DNA of 9,415 nucleotides from CAZRIT01 sp964600225 (GTDB lineage: Bacteria > Bacillota > Clostridia > Christensenellales > CAG-138): NCBI GenBank assembly GCA_964600225.1, contig CAZRIT010000071.1, positions 1 through 9,415 of the forward strand, read 5' to 3'. The translations under genes and the position numbers were made by a program. Under the pieces are notes generated by a model that saw nothing but the letters and a program-made list of their open reading frames with translations, was not told the DNA's origin and did not search any database. Positions 1 to 6,328 of this stretch are shown here, one piece after another. Each line of letters begins with the position of its first letter. The stretch's first letter is position 1.

Positions 1-1115
1 TTTTGATCGGGCTTTTTCAGGCCGCACTTGCTGCAGAAGTTGCCCGTGTTGCCCGCCTGTCCGCATGCGCACGTCCAGCCGCTTGCGGGGGCTGCGGCTT
101 GCTGCTGCTGGCCCATCTGGAACAATGCCGCGGTGTTGGAGCCGCCCGCCGCGTTGGCCATGTTGAGGCCCGCAAACGCGGCAAACGCGCCTGCGTTCTC
201 GTTCTTGGCGGCGTCCTGCATGGCCTGCGCCTGCGCGCTGGCCAGGGTGGCGGCTGCCAAGGTGGGGTCCTTGAGCGCAGCGGCCTGCTGGAGGTTTTTG
301 ATGCGGTTTTCATCCTCTTCGGACGCGGTGACGGAGCTGACGCCAAAGGACGCCACGGCGATGCCGCGCTCCTTGCTCCACTTCTGGCTCAACACGTCGT
401 TGAGCGCATCGGCCAGCTCCTGCGCGTGGCCGGGGAGCGCGCTGTAGCGGATGCCCATCTCGGAAATCCTGGCAAACGCGGGCTGCAGCGCGGTCAGCAG
501 CTCGCTTTTGAGCTGGCTGTCGATTTCGCTGCGGCGATAGTCGGACTGGATGTTGCCGCAGACATTGGCATAAAACATCAGCGGATCGACAAACTTATAC
601 GAGTATTCGCCAAAGCAGCGGATGCCGATATCGATATCCAGGCCGATGTTTTTATCCACCACGCGGAACGGCACGGGGTTGGCGGTGCCGTACTTGTTGC
701 CGAGGATTTCTTTTTTGTTGAAGAAATATACGCGCTGATCCTTGCCCGTATCGCCGCCAAAGCCGATGCGCCTGGCGATGAGCTTGAGCGAATCGATCAG
801 GTTTTCGCCGAAGCTGCCGTAGAACAGCGAGGGCTCCGTGGAAGTATCGTAGATAAACTCGCCCGGGGTGTCGCAAAACTCCACAACCTTGCCCTGCTCT
901 ACGATGATCATGAACTGCCCGTCGTTGACGGCAACGATGGAGCCGTTGGAGATGACGTTATCGGAGCCCTTGGTGTTGGTGCTGCGCTTGCCCGTGCGCT
1001 GCCGGCCTTTGCTGACAAGCACATCCGCAGGCAACGCCTCGCAGTAGAAATACTCGCGCCATTGATCGGCCAATACGCCACCCGCGGCGCCTGTGACGGC
1101 TGCAATCAAACCCAT
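1..1115 (-). CDS. SPFH-domain protein with C-terminal zinc ribbon (YdjI / 'virion core protein' type), 3' end beyond window
   Basis: Reading the minus strand from the ATG at 1115 gives an open frame of 371 residues that runs off the left edge without a stop. Residues 20-250 resemble the SPFH (stomatin/prohibitin/flotillin-like) domain of Bacillus YdjI-type proteins, with a recognisable block DGQFMIIVEQGKVVEF (65-80) and a following DTSTEP (90-95). Then come an Ala/Gln-rich, probably helical stretch (275-345) and a zinc ribbon with C349, C351, C361 and C364 in the pattern WxCxCG..NxGxFCxxCGxKKP. Only a few residues are probably missing. There is no clear signal peptide or long membrane segment; residues 3-15 are only mildly hydrophobic. 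The start is supported by GGAGG 8 nt upstream and a strong promoter. In Bacillus, YdjI-type proteins are linked to membrane-stress (Psp/flotillin-like) functions; the exact job here is unknown. The family call is from recognised motifs, the function is inference. Confidence 0.85.
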   Translation of the reverse strand, partial: MGLIAAVTGAAGGVLADQWREYFYCEALPADVLVSKGRQRTGKRSTNTKGSDNVISNGSIVAVNDGQFMIIVEQGKVVEFCDTPGEFIYDTSTEPSLFYGSFGENLIDSLKLIARRIGFGGDTGKDQRVYFFNKKEILGNKYGTANPVPFRVVDKNIGLDIDIGIRCFGEYSYKFVDPLMFYANVCGNIQSDYRRSEIDSQLKSELLTALQPAFARISEMGIRYSALPGHAQELADALNDVLSQKWSKERGIAVASFGVSSVTASEEDENRIKNLQQAAALKDPTLAAATLASAQAQAMQDAAKNENAGAFAAFAGLNMANAAGGSNTAALFQMGQQQQAAAPASGWTCACGQAGNTGNFCSKCGLKKPDQ

Positions 1116-1143
1116 CGTTCTAACCTCCGAAATTGATAATATC

Positions 1144-1172
1144 ATTATAGCAACGGGCAAATTATTTGTCGA
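1144..1172 (-). promoter_or_regulatory. Sigma-A-type promoter for the SPFH gene
   Basis: On the minus strand, TCGACA (-35, complement 1167-1172, 5/6 to consensus) is separated by exactly 17 nt from a perfect TATAAT (-10, complement 1144-1149). The -10 is preceded by TGC, making it an extended -10. Transcription should start near 1137, about 20 nt before the GGAGG-led ATG at 1115. This is the best promoter in the 81-bp gap between the two divergent genes; no equally good plus-strand promoter for the peptidase gene was found. Confidence 0.75.
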
Positions 1173-1196
1173 GTGGCAATTGAGGAGGCACAGCGC

Positions 1197-2477
1197 ATGG
1201 ATACGGTTCGATACGGGGACAGGGGGCCGATGACGGCATACTTGCAGCTTGCGTTGCGGCGGGCGGGCTACGACCCCGGCGCAATCGACGGGATATTCGG
1301 CACCAGAACGCTCGATGCGCTCACGCGTTTTCAGCGCGCCAACGGGCTCAGCGCCGATGGCATTGCGGGCAGGCTGACGTGGACGGCGCTGTATCCGTAC
1401 CTTGCAGGGTATACGGTGGTTGTCGCGCAGGCGGGCGATACGTTCTCGCGTCTGGCCGATCGGTTCGGTACGAGCGTATCGGCCATCGTCACCGCCAACC
1501 CGCGCGTGGTGGCCGAAAACATCCCCATCGGCGCGGAACTGACGGTACCGCTTGGCTTTTCGGTGGTGCCGGACAACGTGCCGTATTCCTTTGCGCTCAA
1601 CACCGTGCTCATCGACGGGCTGACGGCGCGCTACCCGTTTATCCGCACGGAAACCATTGGCAGCAGCGTCATGGGGCGGCCGCTGGAGGCGCTTAGCATC
1701 GGCACGGGCGAAACGCAGGTGTTCTACAACGCGTCCCACCATGCCAACGAGTGGATCACCTCGCTGGTGCTGATGGATTATCTGGAGCGGTATGCCGAAA
1801 GCTACGTTTCGGAGCTGGATATCTACGATCGCTCGGCGCAAACCTTATATGAAGAAACCACCCTGTACATGGTGCCGCTGGTCAACCCTGACGGCGTGGA
1901 CCTGGTGACGGGCGCGCTCAGCCGTACCGATAGCTACTATCGGCAGGCGGAGGCCATGGCGGGCTACTATCCGTCCATCCCGTTCCCGTCGGGCTGGAAG
2001 GCCAACATCCGCGGCGTGGACCTCAACCTGGGCTATCCCGCGGGCTGGGAGGAGGCACGGCGCATCAAGTTTGCGGCGGGCTACACGCGCCCCGGCCCGC
2101 GCGATTTTGTCGGCAGCGCGCCGCTGGCGGAGCCCGAAAACCGCGCCATGGCGGATTTTACCGAGGCGCATGACTTTTCGCTCACGTTGTCGTATCATAC
2201 GCAAGGAGAGGTCATCTATTGGAAATATCTGGATTACAACCCGCCGCGTGCGTATGAAATTGCGGTGGCGTTTGCCGATGCCAGCGGGTATTTGACGGAG
2301 GAAACGCCCTATGCAAGCGGGTTTGCGGGCTACAAGGACTGGTTTATTCAAACCTACAACCGCCCCGGATACACCATCGAGGCGGGCGCGGGGGAGAATC
2401 CGCTGCCGCTTGCGCAGCTTTCGCAAATCAATCGTGACAATTTGGGAATCCTAACGCTGGGTATGGAACTGGCATAG
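1197..2477 (+). CDS. Peptidoglycan-binding / LysM / M14 zinc peptidase (gamma-D-glutamyl-diaminoacid endopeptidase I type)
   Basis: Predicted 426-residue zinc peptidase that cuts the gamma-D-Glu-diaminopimelate bond in cell wall stem peptides. Domains in order: PG_binding_1 (about 3-65, with AIDGIFGTRTLDALTRFQ), one LysM (72-118) and an M14 catalytic domain (about 130-424). Zinc ligands are visible as HxxE (H182, E185) and H334 (SYHTQG); the catalytic Glu is E395 (YTIEAG). The NxRGVDLN block (270-277) and PRDFVGSAPLAEPE (301-314) match the M14 subgroup of Lysinibacillus endopeptidase I and Bacillus YqgT. The Arg of the pancreatic-type LNRN motif is Leu278 here, in keeping with that subgroup. 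There is no signal peptide, as in endopeptidase I, which suggests an intracellular, forespore or mother-cell role rather than secretion. Start: ATG 1197 is chosen over an in-frame GTG at 1173 because GAGGAGG lies 8 nt before it. It is followed 22 nt later by spoVB. Confidence 0.92.
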   Translation: MDTVRYGDRGPMTAYLQLALRRAGYDPGAIDGIFGTRTLDALTRFQRANGLSADGIAGRLTWTALYPYLAGYTVVVAQAGDTFSRLADRFGTSVSAIVTANPRVVAENIPIGAELTVPLGFSVVPDNVPYSFALNTVLIDGLTARYPFIRTETIGSSVMGRPLEALSIGTGETQVFYNASHHANEWITSLVLMDYLERYAESYVSELDIYDRSAQTLYEETTLYMVPLVNPDGVDLVTGALSRTDSYYRQAEAMAGYYPSIPFPSGWKANIRGVDLNLGYPAGWEEARRIKFAAGYTRPGPRDFVGSAPLAEPENRAMADFTEAHDFSLTLSYHTQGEVIYWKYLDYNPPRAYEIAVAFADASGYLTEETPYASGFAGYKDWFIQTYNRPGYTIEAGAGENPLPLAQLSQINRDNLGILTLGMELA

Positions 2478-2483
2478 AAAGCG

Positions 2484-2499
2484 TGGTATACTAAAGCTC
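2484..2499 (+). promoter_or_regulatory. Extended -10 promoter placing transcription start on the spoVB ATG (possible leaderless mRNA)
   Basis: TGG followed by TATACT (-10 at 2487-2492) forms an extended -10 element. The ATG of spoVB begins 8 nt after the last base of the hexamer, where transcription would start. The -35 region at 17 nt spacing is poor (TGGAAC, 3/6), which extended -10 promoters tolerate. No Shine-Dalgarno sequence is present in the 22-nt gap, unlike almost every other gene here. Seen: the hexamer and the missing ribosome site. Inferred: start site and leaderless translation. Confidence 0.4.
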
Positions 2500-4092
2500 A
2501 TGGAAACGACGGAGAAACGGTCATTCGTGAAGGGTGCGGCGATCTTGGGCGTTGCGGGATTGATCTGCAAGGTCATCGGCGCATTTTTCCGTATACCGCT
2601 GTTCAATATGCTCGGCGACGGCATGCAGTATTACGAGGCCGTCTATCCGTATTATTCTACGCTGCTGGTTGTCAGCTCGGCGGGCCTGCCCACGGCGATA
2701 TCGCGCATGGTGGCGGAACGCGCCACGCTGGGCGATTTTTACGGCGCGCGCAGGGTATTTCGCAAAGCGCAGGTTCTGCTGCTGGGCATCGGCCTGGTCA
2801 CAACGGCCATGATGTATTTTGCGGCCGATATGCTGGCCGTTTCCACCGTGGGCATCGATGCGGCGCCCTCGTTTCGCGCCATGGCGCCCGCGCTGTTGAT
2901 TGTATCGCTGATGTGCGCGTACCGCGGCTATTTGCAGGGCATGCAGCTGATGACGGGCACGGCGCTTTCGCAGGTGATGGAGCAGGCGGGCAAGCTGGGC
3001 ATCGGCCTGTATCTAGCGTCCCGCTGGATGCCGCGCGGCCTGCACTACGGCGCCATGGGCGCGGTGGTGGGCGTAACGGTATCGGAGCTGCTGGCGCTCA
3101 TTGTGGTGATGCTGTTCTATGTCCGCAGGCGCGGCGAGTTCCTGCCCAAGGATGCGTCTATACCCGCCGAAAAGGAACGCGGTGTGATTCGCGGGCTGCT
3201 GAGCATTGCAGTGCCCGTCACCATCGGCGCGTCGATCATGCCCCTGACGGGGATTGTGGACGCATCCATGATCAAAAGCACCCTCATCGACATCGGCTTT
3301 TCGGAGGCGGCCGCCTCCATGCGCTATGTCTGCTTGCGCTCCAACGTGACCAACATCATCAACATGCCCGCGGTGCTTTCCACGGCGCTGGCCATGAGCC
3401 TGGTGCCCGCCATATCCGCCGCGCGCACGGCGCGCAACATCTCCACCATGCACAACGCCTCCCGCATGGGCATGAAGCTGGCAATGGTCATCGGCATGCC
3501 GTGCGCGGCGGGATTGTTTGTGCTGGGCGGGCCGATCATCGATTTGTTGTACACCATCGACGCCGAACGACTCAAGGTGGCCACCGCGCTGATGCGCACC
3601 GCCTCCGTCGGCGTGCTGTTTTTGGCGCTGGTGCAGACCTTGACGGGCATATTGCAGGGCGTGGGCAAGCAGCATGTGCCCGTGGTGAACCTGGCCATCG
3701 GCGGCGTGGTCAAGGTGGTTGTGATGCTCACCCTGATGCGAAACCCCGCCATCGAGATACAGGGCGCGGCCATATCCACCGTCGCCTGCTACGCCGTGGC
3801 GGGCATCCTCGACGCCATCTATCTGGTGCGGTACCTGAAGCTGAAAATCAACGTGGCCGATACGTTTATCAAGCCCCTGCTGGCGTCGCTGACGATGGCC
3901 GCGTCGGCGTTCTTTGCGTATGCGTTCTTCATTGCGCGCATCGATTCCAATTCCATCGCTACCCTCGGCGCGGTTGCTGTGGGCGGCATCCTGTATGTTA
4001 CCATCGTGGTGCTCACGCGCATGTTCAGTGCGGAGGACCTGCTCTATATCCCGGGCGGCAGGCGGCTGGCCGCCCGCATCTACGGAGGCTGA
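2500..4092 (+). CDS. spoVB: SpoVB-like / MOP-superfamily lipid flippase (polysaccharide biosynthesis protein)
   Basis: A 530-residue polytopic membrane protein, full length for the SpoVB/MurJ-like branch of the MOP (MVF) superfamily, expected to have about 14 membrane helices. The N-terminus (KRSFVKGAAILGVAGLICKV, then RIPL at 31-34) is the classic SpoVB opening. GLPTAISRMVAE (62-73), YRGYLQGMQ (141-149) and GILQGVGKQHVPVVN (383-397) are the family's conserved loops. Members flip lipid-linked sugar precursors across the membrane; SpoVB is needed for spore cortex synthesis, and the related YabM sits beside yabN in Bacillus. The gene follows a wall peptidase by 22 nt and precedes mazG by 4 nt, so it is probably in one operon. 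No Shine-Dalgarno precedes the ATG; translation may be coupled or leaderless. SpoVB versus YabM/MurJ-like function cannot be settled from sequence; the neighbouring mazG and hup favour the spoVB/yabM locus. Confidence 0.88.
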   Translation: METTEKRSFVKGAAILGVAGLICKVIGAFFRIPLFNMLGDGMQYYEAVYPYYSTLLVVSSAGLPTAISRMVAERATLGDFYGARRVFRKAQVLLLGIGLVTTAMMYFAADMLAVSTVGIDAAPSFRAMAPALLIVSLMCAYRGYLQGMQLMTGTALSQVMEQAGKLGIGLYLASRWMPRGLHYGAMGAVVGVTVSELLALIVVMLFYVRRRGEFLPKDASIPAEKERGVIRGLLSIAVPVTIGASIMPLTGIVDASMIKSTLIDIGFSEAAASMRYVCLRSNVTNIINMPAVLSTALAMSLVPAISAARTARNISTMHNASRMGMKLAMVIGMPCAAGLFVLGGPIIDLLYTIDAERLKVATALMRTASVGVLFLALVQTLTGILQGVGKQHVPVVNLAIGGVVKVVVMLTLMRNPAIEIQGAAISTVACYAVAGILDAIYLVRYLKLKINVADTFIKPLLASLTMAASAFFAYAFFIARIDSNSIATLGAVAVGGILYVTIVVLTRMFSAEDLLYIPGGRRLAARIYGG

Positions 4093-4096
4093 TACC

Positions 4097-5521
4097 ATGC
4101 CAACCATTACCATCGTTCTCCTGTCCGCGCCCGATCACATGACCGTGGCGGCGCTGGACGCCATCCGACACGCGCCGACGCTGTTTTTGCAGACGGACAG
4201 GCACCCGTACGCGGCCGTCGTCAAAAACGCGGGCGTTTTGTACCGCGCCATGGACGATCTGTACGAGCAGGCGGAGGATTTTGACGCGCTCAATCGCCTG
4301 ATCGCCGCACGCTTGACGGAATCGGGAACGTGCGTATACGCCGTGACGGGGCGCATCGAGAACGCGCAGCTTCCCGCCATCCGCGCCGCTGCCAAGGAGA
4401 AGGGATACGAGGTCGCCGTGCTGCCTGCGGTGCCGCCTTCGGCCGTGGCGTTTCCCGATTGCCAAACGGGCCGCGTGGTCGCCGCCGCGGAGCTGACCGA
4501 GGAAACACAAATTGTGCTGCCGCTGACCGTGGAGGAGATCGATTCGCCCATCCGCGCGGGGCAGGTCAAGCTGCTGTTGAGTGAATATGTGCCCGACGAA
4601 TGGGAAATACTGGTTGCCGAAACGGACGGAGACTGCAAGGTATCCGTGCGCGCCGTGCCGCTGTACGAGCTGGACAGGCTGCCGCGCTACGGTGCAACGA
4701 CCATGGCGTATATCCCGCCCGTGCCGTTTGCGGATCAACAACGCTTCGGCTACCGCGACCTTTCGGATGTGATGCGGCGGCTGCGCGCGCCGAACGGCTG
4801 CCCGTGGGACCGCGAGCAGACGCATGCCTCGCTGCGCGCGGCGCTGCTGGAGGAATGCTACGAGCTGCTCGACGCCATCGACGCCGCCGACGATGCGCAC
4901 ATTCTGGAGGAGCTTGGCGACGTGCTCATGCAGGTGGTGTTCCACAGCATCATCGCCGCCGAGCAGGGCAGGTTTACCGAGCGGGACGTAACCACCAACG
5001 TGGTCAACAAGCTCGTCTACCGCCACCCGCACATATTCGGCACGGTGCATGTGGATTCCGCCGACGAGGTGCTGGTCAACTGGGACAAGCTCAAGCGCAT
5101 TGAAAAGGCCCAGACCACCCATACCGATGTTCTGAAAAGCGTGCCGCGCAACCTGCCGTCGCTGACCATGGCGTACAAGGTGCAAAAAAAGGCCGCCAAC
5201 GTGGGCTTTGATTGGGATTCCGCCGCCGAGGCGCTGTCCAAGATCATCGAGGAGGCGCAGGAGCTGCAAGCCGCGATGGCGGGCAACGGGGACGTGAAGG
5301 AGGAGATGGGGGATCTGCTGTTTTCGGTGGTCAATGTGGCAAGGTTGTTAAAGGCCGACCCCGAACTGCTTCTGCGCGCGGCCACGGACAAATTTATCGC
5401 CCGCTTTGCCGATATGGAGGCGCTTGCGGCGCATCGGGGGTGCAAGCTGGAAGAAATGACCATGTCACAGATGGACGAGCTGTGGGAGAATGCAAAAAAA
5501 GTCCGAAACAACGGTAAATAA
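4097..5521 (+). CDS. mazG: YabN-type MazG nucleotide pyrophosphohydrolase with degenerate tetrapyrrole-methylase domain
   Basis: 474 residues, the YabN architecture: an N-terminal tetrapyrrole-methylase-like domain (about 1-205) and two MazG modules (about 217-335 and 350-470). The first MazG shows RAPNGCPWDREQTHxSLR (230-247), EECYE (252-256) and EELGD (271-275). The second shows EEAQE (385-389) and EEMGD (402-406). These EExxE/ExxD sets bind magnesium and hydrolyse nucleoside triphosphates to monophosphate plus pyrophosphate, cleaning the nucleotide pool in the cytoplasm. The methylase half lacks its expected loops: the GxGxGD site reads VLLSAPDH (7-14) and the usual Y-A-V-P-G-H-P reads YAVTGRIE (81-88), so SAM binding is doubtful. 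Start: ATG 4097 with GGAGG (4084-4088) 8 nt upstream, the ribosome site lying inside the end of spoVB. The frame is open further upstream, but that part overlaps spoVB and has no family match. Confidence 0.93.
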   Translation: MPTITIVLLSAPDHMTVAALDAIRHAPTLFLQTDRHPYAAVVKNAGVLYRAMDDLYEQAEDFDALNRLIAARLTESGTCVYAVTGRIENAQLPAIRAAAKEKGYEVAVLPAVPPSAVAFPDCQTGRVVAAAELTEETQIVLPLTVEEIDSPIRAGQVKLLLSEYVPDEWEILVAETDGDCKVSVRAVPLYELDRLPRYGATTMAYIPPVPFADQQRFGYRDLSDVMRRLRAPNGCPWDREQTHASLRAALLEECYELLDAIDAADDAHILEELGDVLMQVVFHSIIAAEQGRFTERDVTTNVVNKLVYRHPHIFGTVHVDSADEVLVNWDKLKRIEKAQTTHTDVLKSVPRNLPSLTMAYKVQKKAANVGFDWDSAAEALSKIIEEAQELQAAMAGNGDVKEEMGDLLFSVVNVARLLKADPELLLRAATDKFIARFADMEALAAHRGCKLEEMTMSQMDELWENAKKVRNNGK

Positions 5522-5534
5522 AGAGGAAAAAAGC

Positions 5535-5563
5535 TTGCATTATGCGATAGAGGCTGATAAAAT
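5535..5563 (+). promoter_or_regulatory. Promoter of the HU gene
   Basis: TTGCAT (5535-5540) and TAAAAT (5558-5563) are 17 nt apart, and TGA before the -10 makes an extended -10. The predicted start is near 5570, giving a leader of about 30 nt before the ATG. It lies in the 80-bp gap after mazG, where no terminator hairpin is seen, so HU may also receive read-through from upstream. Confidence 0.65.
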
Positions 5564-5601
5564 AGCAAGGCGAACTAAATCATAACTGGAGGATCAACAT
5601 A

Positions 5602-5874
5602 ATGAACAAAACCGATTTGATTGCAGCTGTTGCCGCCAAGAGCGAACTTTCCAAAAAAGATGCCGAAAAGGCCGTCAACGCGTTTGTAGCGACCGTCGAA
5701 GAAGCCCTCAAGGCCGATGAGAAGGTCTCCATCGTTGGCTTTGGCGCATTTGAAGCCAAGCAGCGCGCCGCGCGCAAGGGTCACAACCCCAGCACCGGCA
5801 AGGAAATCAACATCCCCGCTTCCAAGGCGCCCTCTTTCAAGCCCGGCAAAGCCTTCAAGGATGCGCTCAACTAA
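5602..5874 (+). CDS. hup: Nucleoid-associated DNA-binding protein HU
   Basis: A 90-residue protein of exactly the usual HU length. It begins MNKTDLI, followed by the helical dimerisation half (3-38), the GFGAFE turn (46-51) and the flexible DNA-binding arm with ARKGHNPSTGKEI (57-69). It ends with SFKPGKAFKDALN. HU dimers bend and compact DNA without strict sequence preference; Pro63 in the arm is the residue that intercalates between bases. One oddity is His61 where HU proteins nearly always carry Arg in the RNP motif. The start has GGAGG (5588-5592) 9 nt upstream. The gene has its own promoter and terminator and shows AAG/AAA-rich codons typical of a highly expressed gene. HU next to spoVB-mazG is a known clostridial arrangement. 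Confidence 0.98.
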   Translation: MNKTDLIAAVAAKSELSKKDAEKAVNAFVATVEEALKADEKVSIVGFGAFEAKQRAARKGHNPSTGKEINIPASKAPSFKPGKAFKDALN

Positions 5875-5892
5875 GGTATTCTCTGCATAAAC

Positions 5893-5922
5893 AAAACGCT
5901 GCGTGCAAACGCAGCGTTTTTT
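5893..5922 (+). terminator. Rho-independent terminator of HU
   Basis: A perfect 12-bp stem (5893-5904 with 5909-5920, core AACGCTGCGT/ACGCAGCGTT) closes a GCAA loop, a GNRA tetraloop, and runs into six T residues (5917-5922). It lies 18 nt past the HU stop. An 11-bp part of it, TGCGTGCAAAC, recurs at 6303-6313. Confidence 0.93.
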
Positions 5923-5954
5923 GATACCGTGTTGTGCGGAAGCGTTGCCATCAA

Positions 5955-6021
5955 GATTCCTCGCAAGGCCCTTCAGCGGGAGACGCCGCAGGGCGACGCT
6001 GCGGCGTCGCTCCGGATGACA
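5955..6021. repeat. Dispersed palindromic repeat, unit A (minus orientation)
   Basis: Starts GATTCCTCG and ends GGATGACA; in reverse complement this reads TGTCATCC...GAGGAATC, the same ends as the units at 6116 and 6239. Inside lies a perfect 10-bp hairpin, GACGCCGCAG (5982-5991) with CTGCGGCGTC (5999-6008), around a 7-nt loop. It carries no coding potential. Confidence 0.65.
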
Positions 6022-6033
6022 GCGTAGGGGAAG

Positions 6034-6115
6034 TGTCGTTCCGCGGCACTCTTTTTCTATCTGTCATTTCGCGGCGCTCTGTTTCCATTTGTCATTCTGA
6101 GGAGTTTTTTCTATC
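6034..6115. repeat. Three tandem truncated ends of the dispersed repeat
   Basis: Three successive heads of the same repeat, each about 26-28 bp: 6034-6061 (TGTCGTTCCGCGG...), 6062-6089 (TGTCATTTCGCGG...) and 6090-6115 (TGTCATTCTGAGGAG...). Each is followed by a T-rich TTTCTATC-like linker. The first two share CGCGGCRCTC. A fourth head at 6116 begins the complete unit. They look like decayed or incompletely copied units. Confidence 0.6.
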
Positions 6116-6228
6116 TGTCATTCTGAGGAGCGTAGCGACGAAGAATCCGTCCCGCCGCAGCGGACGCAAACAGCATTCCTCGCTTATGCTCGGAAAGATT
6201 CTTCGGGCTGGTGGCCTTCAGAATGACA
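6116..6228. repeat. Complete dispersed inverted repeat, unit D
   Basis: A nested inverted repeat. The outer ends TGTCATTCTGAG (6116-6127) and TTCAGAATGACA (6217-6228) pair at 11 of 12 positions. The inner arms GAAGAATC (6140-6147) and GATTCTTC (6197-6204) pair perfectly. A GC hairpin, TCCG.../...CGGA at about 6146-6164, sits between them. Repeats with TCATTCTGAG...GAAGAATC ends are, from memory, common in intergenic DNA of many bacterial genomes. The mechanism of spread is not visible here, and there is no transposase. Confidence 0.7.
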
Positions 6229-6238
6229 CCGTTGCTTT

Positions 6239-6292
6239 TGTCATCCTGAGCCGACGCTGTAGCGACGAGGAATCCGCCCCGCCGCAGCGGAC
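6239..6292. repeat. Dispersed repeat, unit E (half unit)
   Basis: Begins TGTCATCCTGAG and contains GTAGCGACGAGGAATCC. Its last 22 bases (6271-6292) match 6144-6165 of unit D with one difference. It lacks the returning arm, so it is a half element. The TCCGC/GCGGA hairpin at 6273-6291 might slow polymerase arriving from the convergent surface-protein gene, but it has no T tract. Confidence 0.65.
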
Positions 6293-6328
6293 ATATTCTC
6301 GTTGCGTGCAAACCCCGTTTCCCGCTGC

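Noticed and set aside
3..1136. Long plus-strand open frame of 377 residues
   Set aside because: It is antisense to the SPFH gene, has no family motifs and no ribosome site; the minus strand carries clear SPFH and zinc-ribbon signatures.
1845..2426. Minus-strand open frame of 193 residues
   Set aside because: Antisense to the M14 catalytic domain, Arg-rich, no start signals.
3013..4113. Minus-strand open frame of 366 residues, His/Arg/Gly-rich
   Set aside because: Shadow of spoVB caused by high third-position GC; composition is non-protein-like.
4025..5269. Minus-strand open frame of 414 residues
   Set aside because: Antisense to mazG, whose MazG motifs are complete; the antisense product has no recognisable domain.
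6034..6130. Possible CRISPR-like array of short direct repeats
   Set aside because: Units are imperfect and adjacent with no unique spacers of even length; they are truncated ends of a dispersed repeat, and no cas gene is near.
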